Source: Dipetalonema caudispina
Taxonomy: Eukaryota; Nematoda; Chromadorea; Rhabditida; Onchocercidae
Length of the DNA: 64,000 nt
Reading direction: 5' to 3'
NCBI GenBank assembly: GCA_013365325.1
Contig: JABVXV010000173.1
Span: 1 to 64,000 of the forward strand
Part shown: piece by piece, positions 39,561-52,203 of the stretch
Layout of the letters: the number at the start of each line of letters is the position of its first letter
Numbering within the stretch: the stretch's first letter is position 1
Translations under genes and position numbers: made by a program
Notes under the pieces: model-generated
Told to the model about the DNA's origin: nothing
The model's database searches: none
Seen by the model: only the letters and a program-made list of their open reading frames with translations

Positions 39561-42500
39561 TCATTTCTCATCGTCACTAACCGATATCTTGCAATGATTG
39601 CTACCCATCGTATTCCTGAAACATACATTCCAGCTGACTGGGTGCCTCATTTTATATTTCATTACAGCTCACTAGGAAGGTTTTCTATTTACTACAGTTT
39701 CCATCAAAAGTGACTGATCTGTGAGTGGCTGTAACAATGAAAAAAAGGAGTGGTTTTTTCGAGAGCCAGATATTAAATCGTTCCTCATGTACAATTCCGT
39801 ACTCCAGGAATGATAGTGCAATGAATATCGAGACAATTTGATAGTCTGCAATTAATAATAAGGGCACCTAGTAGAAAAGTCACCTTCAAATTCAAATAAT
39901 GAAGAAAACTATAGGCTCCGCATCATCCTTTGAGTCAATTCAAATTCTATTTTATTTCAATCTTTCACAACTGTTAAATATCCTTCCTGCTGAAACAACT
40001 TACTATTCATCCTTTTTCAATACAATTCTTATAAATACTTCCCAGTAATGAGATTCAGGTCTATTCCAATGAAGGAACATAATAATTGATACTTAGTAAA
40101 ATAAGGCATGATGGATCCTTCGTATTCCGATCTTTCTGGTGTTACTGTTCTGTTTTTATAAAAATCCGCTTCAACTGTTGATTTCAAACTTTCCACTGAG
40201 ATGCTTGACTCAGCTAAAATTGAAATTTTTTCAATCCAGTCAAAGTTGTAGAAAAAGGATTTGGATCTATAAACCATCATTTCCTCTCCAATCTTAATAT
40301 TTTATCCTTTTTTGGTAACGTAGAAATCCTCATTACTTTTTATCAATTAAAACTGCCTAGTGTTCCCTCGTGACATATCTGTTGAAATACACATTTCGTT
40401 CACGGTTTTTCTTGAAATGACAAAATAATTATCCATACTTTAAATAGATCACCACTGGTTTGACTAATTTTAGTCAACCAAGATCGGTGTTATTTCTCAG
40501 TTAACTTGCACTTTTAATCGCTAATTAGGTAGTTCCATTCCTGTGCTATGTTGATTTAATAGATATTTAACTTGTGCCATTACAATTAGCCTTATCACAT
40601 TTACTTGAAAGTGTGTGACAAATTTTTGTAATTTTCAGCGTGCCACTAATGTCAATGAATGAGGATGATGTCAGTTCAGCACTCCTCATCGCATCATTTT
40701 GCTGCTCAGTATCATCTGCCTGAAATGAGAAAATAAAAGTTCTCCATCAATTGAAAGGAAAGTTTCTCAAGAAACTTCAAAACTTTAAGTAAGTTTGATA
40801 TTTACTTGAACTTGAGAAAATTCATCAGTACATGTCGAGAACGTCCGTAAAGTTTTAGTGGGTGAAGAGCAAATAGTGGTATCACGAGAAATCGAAGGGC
40901 TAAATTTAGTAGCATCACCATGCATCAGTGATTTCATTTCGGTTGCACTTCTCACGAAAATCGAGTGAACTGATGTTGTAAGCCTAAATAAATTAGGTTC
41001 AAAATAAGCTTGTCTGATAAACAATTCAGCGCTCCATTAACTATAAGTTTCCCGATCCTCAGAACTACCCGAACGTTTGGTATAGTGCACCAGCACATAT
41101 CAGAGGTGTTGCAATGGCAACACTCTTTTTTGCAACATTGTTGTGACTATTGTAATCTGTTTAGAAAGCAAACGACGTTCGGAAAATTCGATGTTTATCG
41201 ACCAACGCGAAATACTTTTTCTTCAGCATGCCATTTCATTTAAAGATCCTTGCTAAGGTATTATTACAAACCTGATAAGAAGTAAAGGCGTGCATGATTC
41301 AGCCGCCATTACATCTAATCGAGTTTATTATCAGTTCAACTATAACTGAAAAGCCATTTTGAATGGTTTCCTAATTGCCCGAAAAAGAAAAAACACATAC
41401 ATGTGTTTTTCACAATCGAATCTACCAAACATTAGCGGTTCAACTTCTTTCGGAAAGTGGAATAGATCTTCATCAGCTATGAAACCTTGTGGTTCATAAT
41501 TCGGAGGAGTCTCTGGAAGAAATGTGAGTCGGACTAATTCAACGATAGCTTAAGATGTCAGAGTTTAGTCAGCTAGAAGAAAGTACGATAGCTTATTGAG
41601 TGGGAGTAATTGCTACAAATGTCCAGCCAACGCTAAACCTTTTTTACAGCAAAAATCCAGGGACGATTTCGTGGAATACAGATAAACATGCGAATTTATA
41701 GTAGTAAATAAGGAAACATCCTAAAAGATGTTACTTTCGTCATAGTAGGTAAGTTTAAAGATGGTACAGATGTTTGGTGGTAATGGACCCATAATACTTC
41801 CATATGCATTGATACGACGAATCATATAAAAAAACTGTTTGCGTGCTTGTATAATTCCTGTATATTTAATAGTAGTGACCTTCTCACCTTTTGTGCTGCA
41901 AAAAAAAAAGATAAAAGTCATCGTTATTTTTAGAAGATTTTTATCAAAACAAATATGAAAACGACGTGTTAAATGAAATAATGCAAGCGCCGGTAGCACA
42001 TTTATTGCTAATCTGTAAGTAGTTTAAAGCAAAATCTATTCGGCGTATAAGGTATAACTCCCCTTCTAAGAACCATTTTTGCTTGATCTGATTCATAAAA
42101 AAATGACATTCGGTGAACTTCCAAAGCTTCATATTCATCTTTTCTAGCACGATCAGCAACCATTATAATGAAATCACGTAACTAAAAGCTTCAATAAAGA
42201 TTTCGATTTCATTTCCAAAATCAGATTTATATTTAGTCAATGAATGATCTTTCATTTAAATTTGGTTCTTTTATCCAGTCCGGAAGGTGGAGTAAAACGA
42301 ATGGCTAGACAACTTTAAACGTCTATTGTCTATTTCTCCCTAGGAGAGGGTGGGAAGGGTAGAGGTTAATACTGGATTGTGTTTTATGCAGAAAGTATTA
42401 GAATGAAAATCTCATTCTTAATATTTGGATTGGATTTTAGATGTATTGTTCAAGCTTTTAACAAATATAACTGAAATATTATGTCTGCAATAGAAAGGAT

Positions 42501-43508
42501 TTTGTAACTTGATGGAATTTTTTGAATTTAAATAATAGAAAAAGCAAAAATTTACATATGCAAATTCAATCGCCTCCATAACACCTTTGAGACTGTGAAC
42601 AATATCTTTCCCTTCAGCTTCCGTCCGAACGACATAGAACTTCCATTCTAAAAACTACAGTCATCTTCACAACATCAAGTGGACAATAAACATGACATAG
42701 GGATCATAAAATATGCTTATACGACGGATATAGGCATATTTGTCCTATTGCATTGAATTCTAACCATCGTTTCGTCAGTAGAGGAAATATTTTTCTCTCA
42801 TATTTGGATATTTGGAAGAAAGAATTATTCAATGTATACTTTTTGATGCATCAATAAACTGTACTAGTAAAACGATACATCTTAATTCCAGAATTACATA
42901 ATCAAATCATCACTTTGTTGTCGCTATTCGCTCCGTTATTATATCAACATTCTTATCGCGATTTATGCTGTCATCGACATTCAATAGTTATTATTATTCA
43001 TGTCATTACCACTTCTAGTTGTTTCCAAATTCTATTAGATGCAAACTCATTGCTTGACAGATAGGAAATATATCGTACCTCAATAAATGTTCTTACCCTT
43101 CGATATCAAAAATAAGTACAAGAAATTGCATACTCTCAATCTGACGTTTCTTGAAACATTTCGCAGGAAGTAAACCTCTGGTATAAAGTATATGAGATGC
43201 AACAATGAATACAACACGCTGTAGAAAGGACCGTGATTTCTCACCAACCGGTTCATCCGGAAATGTTGCTTCCCACTGAAATAAATTATTCACGTAGCTT
43301 TCCGGAGGTATGTCTCGCAAAATATCACAATGATAGCAATTATTAGAAAGAATGTTTTTCTAAGCTCATATCGGTCACGTATACTACCACAATATATAAG
43401 TAATTCAAGAAAGTCTGCTTTTAGCTCGTTCCTGGTAATTGTAGAATGTAAAAAATAAGAATTTACATTTAAGCCTTTTCCCGATCGTTTTTTTTGTACT
43501 GTCTCCAT
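39561..43508 (-). CDS. HORMA-domain protein (HIM-3/HTP/HORMAD-like)
   Basis: HORMA proteins of this class build the meiotic chromosome axis and control pairing and crossover formation. Likely exons on the minus strand: 43467-43508, 43134-43275, 42556-42647, about 42059-42181, 41735-41895, 41401-41512, 40806-40983, 40647-40719, 40093-40213, 39561-39615, about 370 residues in all. Diagnostic segments in order: VASHILYTRGLLPAKCF, VHSLKGVMEAIEFAY, LRDFIIMVA, YGSIMGPLPPNICTIFKLTYYDE and TPPNYEPQGF, matching HORMAD1/HIM-3. After the domain comes a Ser/Thr-rich tail (SPSISRDTTICSSPTKTLR). The final exon reads NTMGSNHCKISVSDDEK and stops at 39561. The join between the exons at 42.1 and 41.9 kb does not keep phase, so a short exon is missing or a boundary is wrong. 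Which paralogue (him-3, htp-1/2, htp-3) it matches is not resolved. Confidence 0.85.
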
Positions 43509-43526
43509 TCAGTTCAATCTAAACTC

Positions 43527-43535
43527 CTGAAATAC
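43527..43535 (-). promoter_or_regulatory. Putative trans-splice acceptor of the HORMA gene
   Basis: On the minus strand GTATTTCAG ends 18 nt before the ATG at 43508, consistent with spliced-leader addition and with the chosen start. Confidence 0.5.
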
Positions 43536-45282
43536 AAATCTGAAAAAAATAATATACCAAAATATAAATTCGGAAACGTTACACAACGAAATATATTATA
43601 CCAAGATACAAATTCCGAAATTAATTCATAAAAATCCAATTTCTGAATTGTAATTTTTTTAATAGTATTACCTGTGAATGACATCCCTTTTCTTCCAACC
43701 ATTCTATAATTTAGTAACTAATGATTTAATGATTAATGGAAATTGATAATCCGAAAACGAACTACTGATCTTGCATTTACCATTTCAAATATGAATTACA
43801 ATGATTTGAAATCAGATGCGTCGTTAATTAAAATAGAATGTTAATCCTGAAGTAAAACATATTTAGCACATTTTAAGATTAGCCATACATCATTGGTTAG
43901 GTATTTTATTTCGATCGAATTAGTTCAGTCGAATTTAAGTAATTAACTAGAAGCTGAATTTGCCTTTTGATGCAGTTTACTCAATTTAACATTGAATCTT
44001 TAACTCTAAATTAAGTAGTTCTAAATGAGATTTACGATGTGAAAGAGTTTTTGACTTAGATCTAACACCCTAACTTCATGTAGCCACTCTTTCACCACGT
44101 ACGTCAATCATTCAATTCAACACGACGTGATCCATCCTTATGTACCCCACATTCATTCTCATCCATTCCAGGCTATCGCTATTATCGATCTTATATTTTG
44201 CACGTAGCTTCTCATTATAAATGAGATATTGCACGTATGCATATTGAAAGGATTAAGCGCTGAAAGAAATCTTTCATATAAGTGATAAGAATTAGATTCT
44301 TCACGTCACGTAACAAAACTTGCATTAATCTTACCAAATTAATTTCCTCTATCGTATCTCAAATTGAAATTCAAAAATTCTTAGATTGCTAAAGAAATCT
44401 TCTTAGAGGAATTTTACATCTATTAATATGGGTTAAGAACAAGAGACATGATTCGAAACTACGATAATAAGCTTGAATTAGATTTCGTAATTTATATTTG
44501 AATCCATTATTGGGACTTGAATTTGTAATTTGATTTTTAAGCCAAATCTTTATAGTCAAGATTTACTGTTTGAATTTTAACTTGGTAGTATCTCAAACGT
44601 TATGATTTAAATCTGTTCATTAAAGTCTGTTACTTGAGTTTGATTTTGCAATTCGAGATTAAGCTCGTAATTTTACCAAAGTTAATCTTAAATGCTTGAA
44701 AAAATCTTAGACACTATACAAATAGCATAACAATTACCCGCGCTGAAAAGTGCTTTTCTTTTCAGTTATTTATTTACTTAATTATTTACATATCAGTCTT
44801 GTAGTACTTGGTTCATCCAGAAATGTTTATGCTTATTTATTTACTATTTCATTAACTTAATATTCATTTCTTTCCAATTTTCAATCGTCTTATTTATCAT
44901 TTTGTTCAAATTTATAGCTCTAAAAGTTTCGTCTTGGATATCTCACATTGTAGACAAATTTGTCAAAAAAAAAAAAAAAAAAAAAAGAAATGGATAAACC
45001 ATTCATATCATTTCATAATTATTTAGAGAAATATTATTTCATTGATTGCTACAGTACGCCCTCATCATATTACAGTATGCTAATATCACACAACATATGA
45101 TAATATCATACAGTACACTAATATACCAGTGTCAGTATAAATAATAAATTTTTATTCCTCTAACCTATACATATATTACTTGCTAGTAAAAATATGAAAT
45201 TAACAATGTGCGTATTCATAAATTTTTCATTTAATATGGATGAAAATTTTTTGAACACTTCTTTTAGGGAGATGATTAATGA
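43536..45282. other. Gap between the phosphatase and HORMA genes
   Basis: About 1.7 kb with no recognisable exon. At about 44450-44700 the word TTGAATTTGTAATTTGATT and near variants recur, a degenerate repeat. A 22-nt poly-A run lies near 44967. Around 45060-45120 short TATGATAATATCA-type inverted words appear. Confidence 0.55.
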
Positions 45283-48200
45283 TTATTTTTTTGCCGGTGC
45301 AGATTTTATTTTGTATCCGAAATTCTCATTCATATCATTTTCAAGATTAATCCAAAGTTTGTTGATAAGTTGACGCGTATAATGGCCATTAATTTGATCC
45401 AATAAATAACCCATGCTATATGCCTGAAAAGTTACAGATATTATAAATTGAATTAATTGATGGATATAATATGCATATCCTATGTATTTATAAATGTTAA
45501 TTTCAAATTTTATCTAAACATATTGATTTAATTTTATTCTAAAGTAAGTAAGCACTAAAATTAATATAATGAAATTTTTAAGTAAACGACAAATTATCAA
45601 CAGAAGTAAGGAATGAAGGATAAGAAGAGAGAGAGAGAGAGACAGATGGACACAGAAAGGGGAACGTAAAGAATGCGAGAATGCGAGAGAGAAAAATTTA
45701 TTGGCATAAAAAAAAAAATTGGGAAGAAAATTTAAGGGCTTTTAAAAAAATTTACACTGTTTACCTGTTCAGCAATAATTATATTAATATAGGCATACTG
45801 CCAGCGATTCATCACAGCACCTGGCCTTTGTTGTCGAATTTTTTGAATTAAAGCCTGAAATAATTTGCTCGGTCCTTTGTTTTAAATCATGTAAATAAAT
45901 TCATGCAAAATTTGAACTCTTTTTTTTAAATCTGTATGGATAATATTAGTCAATAATGCCATAATTGCATAAAGAATTAAATCCATGTAGGACGAATAGA
46001 TCAAAAATTAAATCAATGTTAGATGACTTTTATGGATTTATACTAATTATACTAACGATGAAATTATCGCAGTCATCCGATATATATATATATATGTTAT
46101 TTCTTAAAGCCACAAAAATTATCATATGTGATTCAAATTGGCTTTTTTAATAATTTCAAATGTGAAACAAATTTGTTTTCATTTAAAACTTTTACCTCAA
46201 CATTTACAGTTTGTAAATTTTTAAGTTGATGTACAGCAAAATCTAACGCAATAAGAACACCGGTGCGACCACGACCTGCATGACAATGTACTAATGTTGT
46301 ATCATCACTAACCTATAAATTTACAATACATAATATCAATCGCATTAAATTTGAATTTAATATTAATTAGAACTAAATAAATCATACTATAGTAATTACA
46401 ACAAATCAAAAAAAAATCAATTTCAAAAATTAACTTTTTTATTAGTTGTAAGTGTTTTCTAATTGAAATATTCATCTAATTTCTTATCGTTATGTATTTC
46501 ATATATTTCATTTTTGCCATAGTAATTGAAATCCAGTAGTCTGATATTTATATTTAAGCCTAGTTTGTTATTCAAGGATGATAACAAGAATGAATGAATA
46601 TATTATTCACCATTACTAGAATTTGCAACAATGTATTGGCAGCTTTAGCTAATGTATTTTGTTTTCCCCAAGGCAAAGGTAATCGTCCATCTGGCCATCG
46701 AAAATAGCATACATGAGTAAGAAGCCGATCTTTTTCCGGATTAATCGGATTACAATACCGTATACGAAGTTGTGTTATTCGATAAATGCAATCCTTACTA
46801 TTATTTGCTTCAATTTCACAATCAGCCTAATATATTTTATCACTTTAATATTTGAATCCAAGAAAAAATAGTAAATTTAATTGATTATATATACATATTT
46901 AATTTCTATCAAATTTCGTGTACAGGTTTTTTTCTCTTTTTTGCCTGATGTACAACTTTGGCATACGGATTCTGGATGAACTAAGTTAGAATATTCTCAT
47001 ACAAATTTTTCCGTTTCTAATAACATCATCCGGAATGAATATTAGCAAGCTTTAAAAATTCATTCTTATGCAACCTACCATCAAAGAGCTATTAATACAA
47101 GTTATTTTGAAAGGCATGAAATTGTATGTTTTGCCATTAACAACAGGCCAATATTGAATTGTTTCATGATTTCTCTCGTATGTATCCGGATAAAGACGTT
47201 CCTCATACGGAAAATTCATCGACATTATTGTTTTTACGTTTTCCTAAATGCTGTTATTTATGTTTTGTTTAGTAATTTCGATGAGAAAATTAATAATTTT
47301 GATAGAACCTTTCAATGGTTGTTATTCAGAAGATTTGTAATGTGATACTTCGATTTGACAAACTTAGGAAAATTATCAGTATATATCCTAATTTTTCAAT
47401 TTGAAGTTTTTAAAAGCTTTCAAGCAAAAGCAAGTGGGAATTTTACTATTTTTCTTTTTTCCAATACAAACAAATTCATGTAATACTTAATTTCGATCAG
47501 AGATTATACCTAACATTATAGTTTGAATTAAATACTTTTAACCATATTTGTTAAATCATTTATTTACCTGCCAAACAAGAGTCCAAAAATCATAAACTGT
47601 AGTTAGATTAGGCCCTTCACATGCAAGATATATTTTACCATCTTGACGTGTAATACGTTGTGCATTTACCTGTAACATAATCTCACACTTATGTCAGAAA
47701 TATTTGTTAAATTTTTAGTAGAAAATTTTGCCGTCTTTGATGAGAAATAATTCTTTTCAATATGTATGCTCATATTTATTCGTATCAATATTTTAACATA
47801 TTCAAATAGATGTTTACACTCATTTTAATTTGTGCATATGCAATTCTTTTTAAGCTTTTATTTTTTTAATGCATGTATGTAACTATTTAAAATGTATATT
47901 ATAGTATAAATTTTTTAAAAAAAAATCGAATATAACGTATTGAAACGTGTGTATATGCATGATGGTATATATAAACACATTATCCCAGGTATATTAAAAA
48001 GAGCAATATATATATATATATATATAATCAGTAAAGATCAGAACATAATCCTACCGTATTCTGTTATCTGATCAGAAAGAAAACACTTTCGGTTATCCGT
48101 TAGCAGATTAAAGCGAAACATTGTTTCAGCTTAAACAGAAAAAATTTCCCGTTCTCTTATTCAAATGCATTATCTGATTAAAATAGATATTATTATACTT

Positions 48201-48378
48201 TTAAAGTTCGCGATCTGTTAGCACTGATTGAATGTTGAATAAATGTGAAAGTACTATGATTATTATGATGAATAGATGATAGCCAATTCCTTGTGATATA
48301 TTCCAATACGCCAAATTCTTTGCATAATGATTGATAAGCGTCCGATATTGAAAAACGTGTTAAAAACCAATGTGTCAC
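45283..48378 (-). CDS. Protein tyrosine phosphatase, classical PTP domain, 5' end incomplete
   Basis: Removes phosphate from phosphotyrosine by a Cys-phosphate mechanism. Exons on the minus strand: 48199-48378, 47568-47669, 47079-47243, 46617-46826, 46196-46312, 45765-45854, 45283-45423, all in phase 0, about 335 residues. Motifs in order: ACEGPNLTTVYDFWTLVWQ, ENVKTIMS, TIQYWPVV, HVCYFRWPDGRLP (WPD loop with general-acid Asp), VHCHAGRGRTGV (P-loop with catalytic Cys and Arg), and RWQYAYINIIIAEQ (Q-loop). All key catalytic residues are present. The usual KNRY phosphotyrosine loop appears only as NRSRTLK. A short exon that would supply the normal D-x-x-R-V-x-L region before VNAQ is probably missing from this model (between 48198 and 47670). 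The 5' end is not found, because 48378 is an acceptor rather than a start codon. The lone domain suggests one of the many small nematode PTPs. Confidence 0.9.
46079..46094. repeat. (TA)n microsatellite
   Basis: Short AT-dinucleotide tract in a phosphatase intron. Confidence 0.85.
48006..48026. repeat. (TA)n microsatellite
   Basis: About ten AT dinucleotides in the first readable phosphatase intron. Confidence 0.9.
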
Positions 48379-49668
48379 CTATTATTTCAATTGTAATGAT
48401 AAAAGAATTGTTATTGAACTATTCCAATGATAATTTTCAAATCAACAATTGAGAAAAAAGCACAAATAACAATTGTATATATGATATTGGAACTATTTGG
48501 AGTACAATATGTGATAAGTATCACATATTAGGTTATGAAAAAAATTTAGATCCGAATAAATACGTCACTGGCATAATTGACGCAAAATAACACAATAAGC
48601 TTTTGCAAACTAAGATGGGTAAATTTATAAGTTCGAATTTTCAAGTAAATATCCGCGTCATGAACTTTTCTTGAGGATAATTGAATAATTTTCTTATAAA
48701 TATGACCTTCATATCTCTATAAGTAATTAAATTTCTCGGCTTTTGTCTTCCCAATCGATTTGATTCAGTTTCATTTTCAACCATATTTAATAATATCATG
48801 CTAAAGAATACAACAGTAAGCTATTTAAAAATTTTAAAGTCCAAACAAAAATATGTATACTTACAATCTCAGCTCAACTATAGTTACCTTGAAATATCTA
48901 CCATATTCTTTTGGTAATGTCAAACAACTGTAATGGCAAAAACCTTTTCAACTTTCCCTTCATTATTCTTTCTTTTCGGTAGAAAGAAGCATAAGACGGA
49001 CAGATCAACCGCACAGCTTGATCCTTTCATGAATAAATTACAAGCTATTCAAGACTTTCGTATTTGGCATCTAGAGCATTATTTTGTAAATTTTATGCAA
49101 TCAATAATTCATTCCGTGATTAGGATGGACCGCATTCTAATCAAACATTTTTTTAAAGGATCAGTTCAAAAACAATGAAATAACAGAATGATTGTTAAAA
49201 TTATCTATAAAATTATACTTACTTCAAGAAAACAAACAAGAAAAAGAATTTCTACTCTTCATTTTATGTTAACATAAACACAATATTTAATGCACAAAGA
49301 AAATTTAACAACATAAATTAGAGTCACACCAGCAGGAACATTTGATAAAAATGGCATATAACGCATATAGTCGATGTCAGTTTTCTAAAGTCGAAGTTTT
49401 AAAAATGTTTGTTTACTTTCTTTGGAAAAGATAAATTAGGCAAAATCAGACTAGCCACAGAAAAAAGATACTGCCGTACATTTCATTTGAACAAGAACAA
49501 GCCGGATCAATCCAAAAGTTATCCGTAACCATGTTAAAGTAGCTTTCTGATCAAGCCAAAGTGTTATCGTCAATTTATGAAGTGACCGTTTACCGTGCAT
49601 GTAAAGAAACTAACAGGATCAAAAAAGGCCTGTTCTTGCAAGATTCGAGAGATCAGTATATACAAATT
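48379..49668. other. Region between the phosphatase and SNRNP27 genes
   Basis: It should hold the missing 5' exon(s) of the phosphatase and the SNRNP27 3' UTR. On the minus strand, near 49325-49386, a TTTAG acceptor precedes an open stretch reading TDIDYMRYMPFLSNVPAGVT, which could be an exon, but neither phase nor similarity settles it. Nothing else is supportable. Confidence 0.45.
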
Positions 49669-51512
49669 TTATGCAACATAATCTAATGGTCGGTTAAAGC
49701 CACCTTTCCTGTTCATATACTGTCGATATCGTCGTGGTTTATTGATTGATACTACACCATCAACATTACCCGGCACCTGGAATTACTTCCAAATCACTTT
49801 AGTTGATACTCGAAAAGATATTTCAACGTAGCTCTCACATACCTAGTGCGATTCACAACAATTTAAAACACAAGCACATGTGAAGGTTTTAAAAAAAGCC
49901 GTAAGTTACGACTATATTTTGCAACATGTAATTATTCTAGAATAAGTAAGGTAGTTATTCATGCAAACCATACTTTTAGTTGGAAATATAACTTCAGTTC
50001 AATTTCTTGATAGTTTCGTGAAATTTCTTCGAAGTTATCTCTGATGAACTATCATCAAAAAACAATGCATACCTTTTTATTCTTAGTCGTATCAAAACCT
50101 GCAAAGCCCATCAATTTAAACATGTCCTTGTCGAGTCCTTTCAAAGAATCAACACCAACTGAAAACATCAATAAGAGGAAAAGAAAAGAAGAAATCCCTC
50201 AAATGATCACAAAAAAATTACTTTAATTCAACCAATGAATGAACCAATTATGTGAGACAACTTTACAGCAGGTAACGTGGTATCTTTTCCAGCTAATAGA
50301 AGTCATATGTGACATGTAACGACATTATCGTCAAGAAACTAAATGATCGGATTACTTTTCCTGGTGATTGTAACCCAAAATAGTCCAGATTTTTTTAGTG
50401 ATCCATACATATAACATTCCTTACTGGATAAATACTTACCATCCTTCGCTTGTTTTTCTTTTTCTCGATCCCTAAAAAACAAAAGTAATGCAAGCTTCCC
50501 AGAATTTTTTTTTAAATTTCGTTTCAACCGAAACTAAGAAGAATGATGAAAACTTCAATTATATTAATTTAGTCTGTCATAATAACTTCAATGGCAAATA
50601 AATGACTAGTTGTTTTGCATATCAAAAATTCTTCATCACATTGGCGGAAAATCCCCAGTATTTTGAAGTTCGTCCAATATAGTCAACTGCATGATGAAAA
50701 GTTCAAACTACAAAATACATCTCACTTTTTACTGCATTCTTCTGACAACGACATAAAGAATTTCAGCAACTACAAAAATTCGGTAAGATTACCTTCGTGA
50801 TCTCTCCTCATTCTCATATCGTCTTCTTTCATCCAATCGCTCACGACTTCTAGTTCGACTTCGTCTACGATCTAAGGGACTTCGTGACCGACGACGTTCC
50901 TGAAAATGCAATGCGGTGATTATGGTTTTTGATTGGATAATTTGTCATCCAACATTATTCGGTAAAAAACCTTAAAATAAATACTTGACAATTTTTTGAC
51001 CAAACTCAATATTTTTTGTTATGAAAGTACTAAAGAACCAAAAAGAAGCAATTAAATTTATAAATCTGCATACTTGGCTACGGCGACGTGAACGATCTTT
51101 ATCGATTGTCCGTGTCCGACCAGTAGAACGTGAGCGTGACCTACGTCGTCTCTCACGTTCTCTTTCTGTAAAAGAGTCAAAAATCATGTTAAGACAAAAA
51201 TTACAATTAACCACAACATCCCAATGAACGAATCAATTTAATTTTTGCGTACTGAATCGAATAACAATGCTAATCATTTGTTGGTTGTGAAGATTACCCC
51301 AAATGAGAGTCTATTATTTAAATGACAAAACATAATAGCACGATAGTAACTTCTAGCATATCTTCCCCAAAACAGAGAAAAAAAACTGGTACGGATCATC
51401 TAAATTTTCCTAGGATATCCGATAAATACTGTCACCAATTTTGGAGAGTGGAAATATTTGAAATAAAAAAAAAAAAATGCTCACCTCTGCTTCGGCTTCG
51501 TTCTCGTACCAT
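49669..51512 (-). CDS. snrp-27: SNRNP27, U4/U6.U5 tri-snRNP 27 kDa protein
   Basis: Nuclear RS-domain component of the U4/U6.U5 tri-snRNP, acting before spliceosome activation. Six exons on the minus strand (51485-51512, 51074-51165, 50793-50899, 50440-50471, 50073-50158, 49669-49776) join in phase to 150 residues, near the human 155. The N-terminal two thirds are RS/RE-rich (RERERRRRSRSRSTGRTRT). The C-terminal core is the diagnostic part: DMFKLMGFAGFDTTKNKK, then PRRYRQYMNRKGGFNRPLDY and VA before the stop. This block is almost invariant in animals. The Met of the LMGF motif, which in C. elegans SNRP-27 influences 5' splice-site choice, is kept. The gene is divergent from the USP48-like gene. 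Confidence 0.97.
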
Positions 51513-51525
51513 TTAAACTAATTGC

Positions 51526-51533
51526 CTAAATAG
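51526..51533 (-). promoter_or_regulatory. Putative trans-splice acceptor of SNRNP27
   Basis: On the minus strand CTATTTAG ends 13 nt before the ATG at 51512, a spacing typical of nematode spliced-leader acceptors. Confidence 0.45.
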
Positions 51534-52203
51534 TTTGTTGTTAAAATGTAATTTGACGTCTCAAATGATCAATTCAAAAAAAAAAAAAAAAAGAAAAGAA
51601 AAACACTAACGACAAATCACATAACACTTCAAACTCCCAAGAAACTATTAAGAAATAGTAGGATGAGAAATTTGCATAAAGAGCGAATCTTTCTAAGATA
51701 CAAACATCTAAAGGAGCCATATTGGGAGAATAGTTACGAATCATGATTAATCGTGATTGTAATTATGATGATCATTTGGTATGATAAGAGATGGATCGGG
51801 GTGAATGATGATATGATTATGGGATAACAAACTCGATGAAATGTTAGGAATAACGTCATACAAGCTACGTAAATAATACGCGTTTATTTGTATTTCATAT
51901 GTGTACTGTTGAGAGAAACAGATTAGATAGAAAGTTAAAAAGCAACTTCAAAGTTATGTAAGTGAAAGAAATATAATTATCTGTGTGTAACATAGTTCTC
52001 AGAATTCGTAATTGTATTTCTTTCTTTTTTGGATTAATTTTCGTCTCTACTTGAATAAATTAATCCGTCTTTTTTTTTTTCAAAAATTCACTAAAAAGAT
52101 ATAAAACTTCCAGAATTGGCATACATTAATGTGGATAATGTTTGCTGTGTCAACTATACTCTAAAAAAAAAAAAAAAAACGTGAAATCGTCTGTGGAAAA
52201 ATA
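51534..52203. promoter_or_regulatory. Divergent promoter region of SNRNP27 and the USP48-like gene
   Basis: About 0.67 kb between divergent start codons. It holds poly-A/T runs (near 51580, 52073 and 52165) and ATGAT-rich sequence around 51750-51830. No exon was recognised. By position it should contain the promoters of both genes; no specific binding site could be named. Confidence 0.5.

Noticed and set aside
42275..42375. GC-richer patch with a CTCCCTAGGAG palindrome in a HORMA intron
   Set aside because: Possibly an old repeat, but no boxes, tails or second copy in the window support a call.
51021..51227. Arg-rich open frames on the plus strand across the SNRNP27 exons
   Set aside because: Antisense shadow of the RS-repeat exon; the minus-strand frame matches SNRNP27 with correct splice sites.
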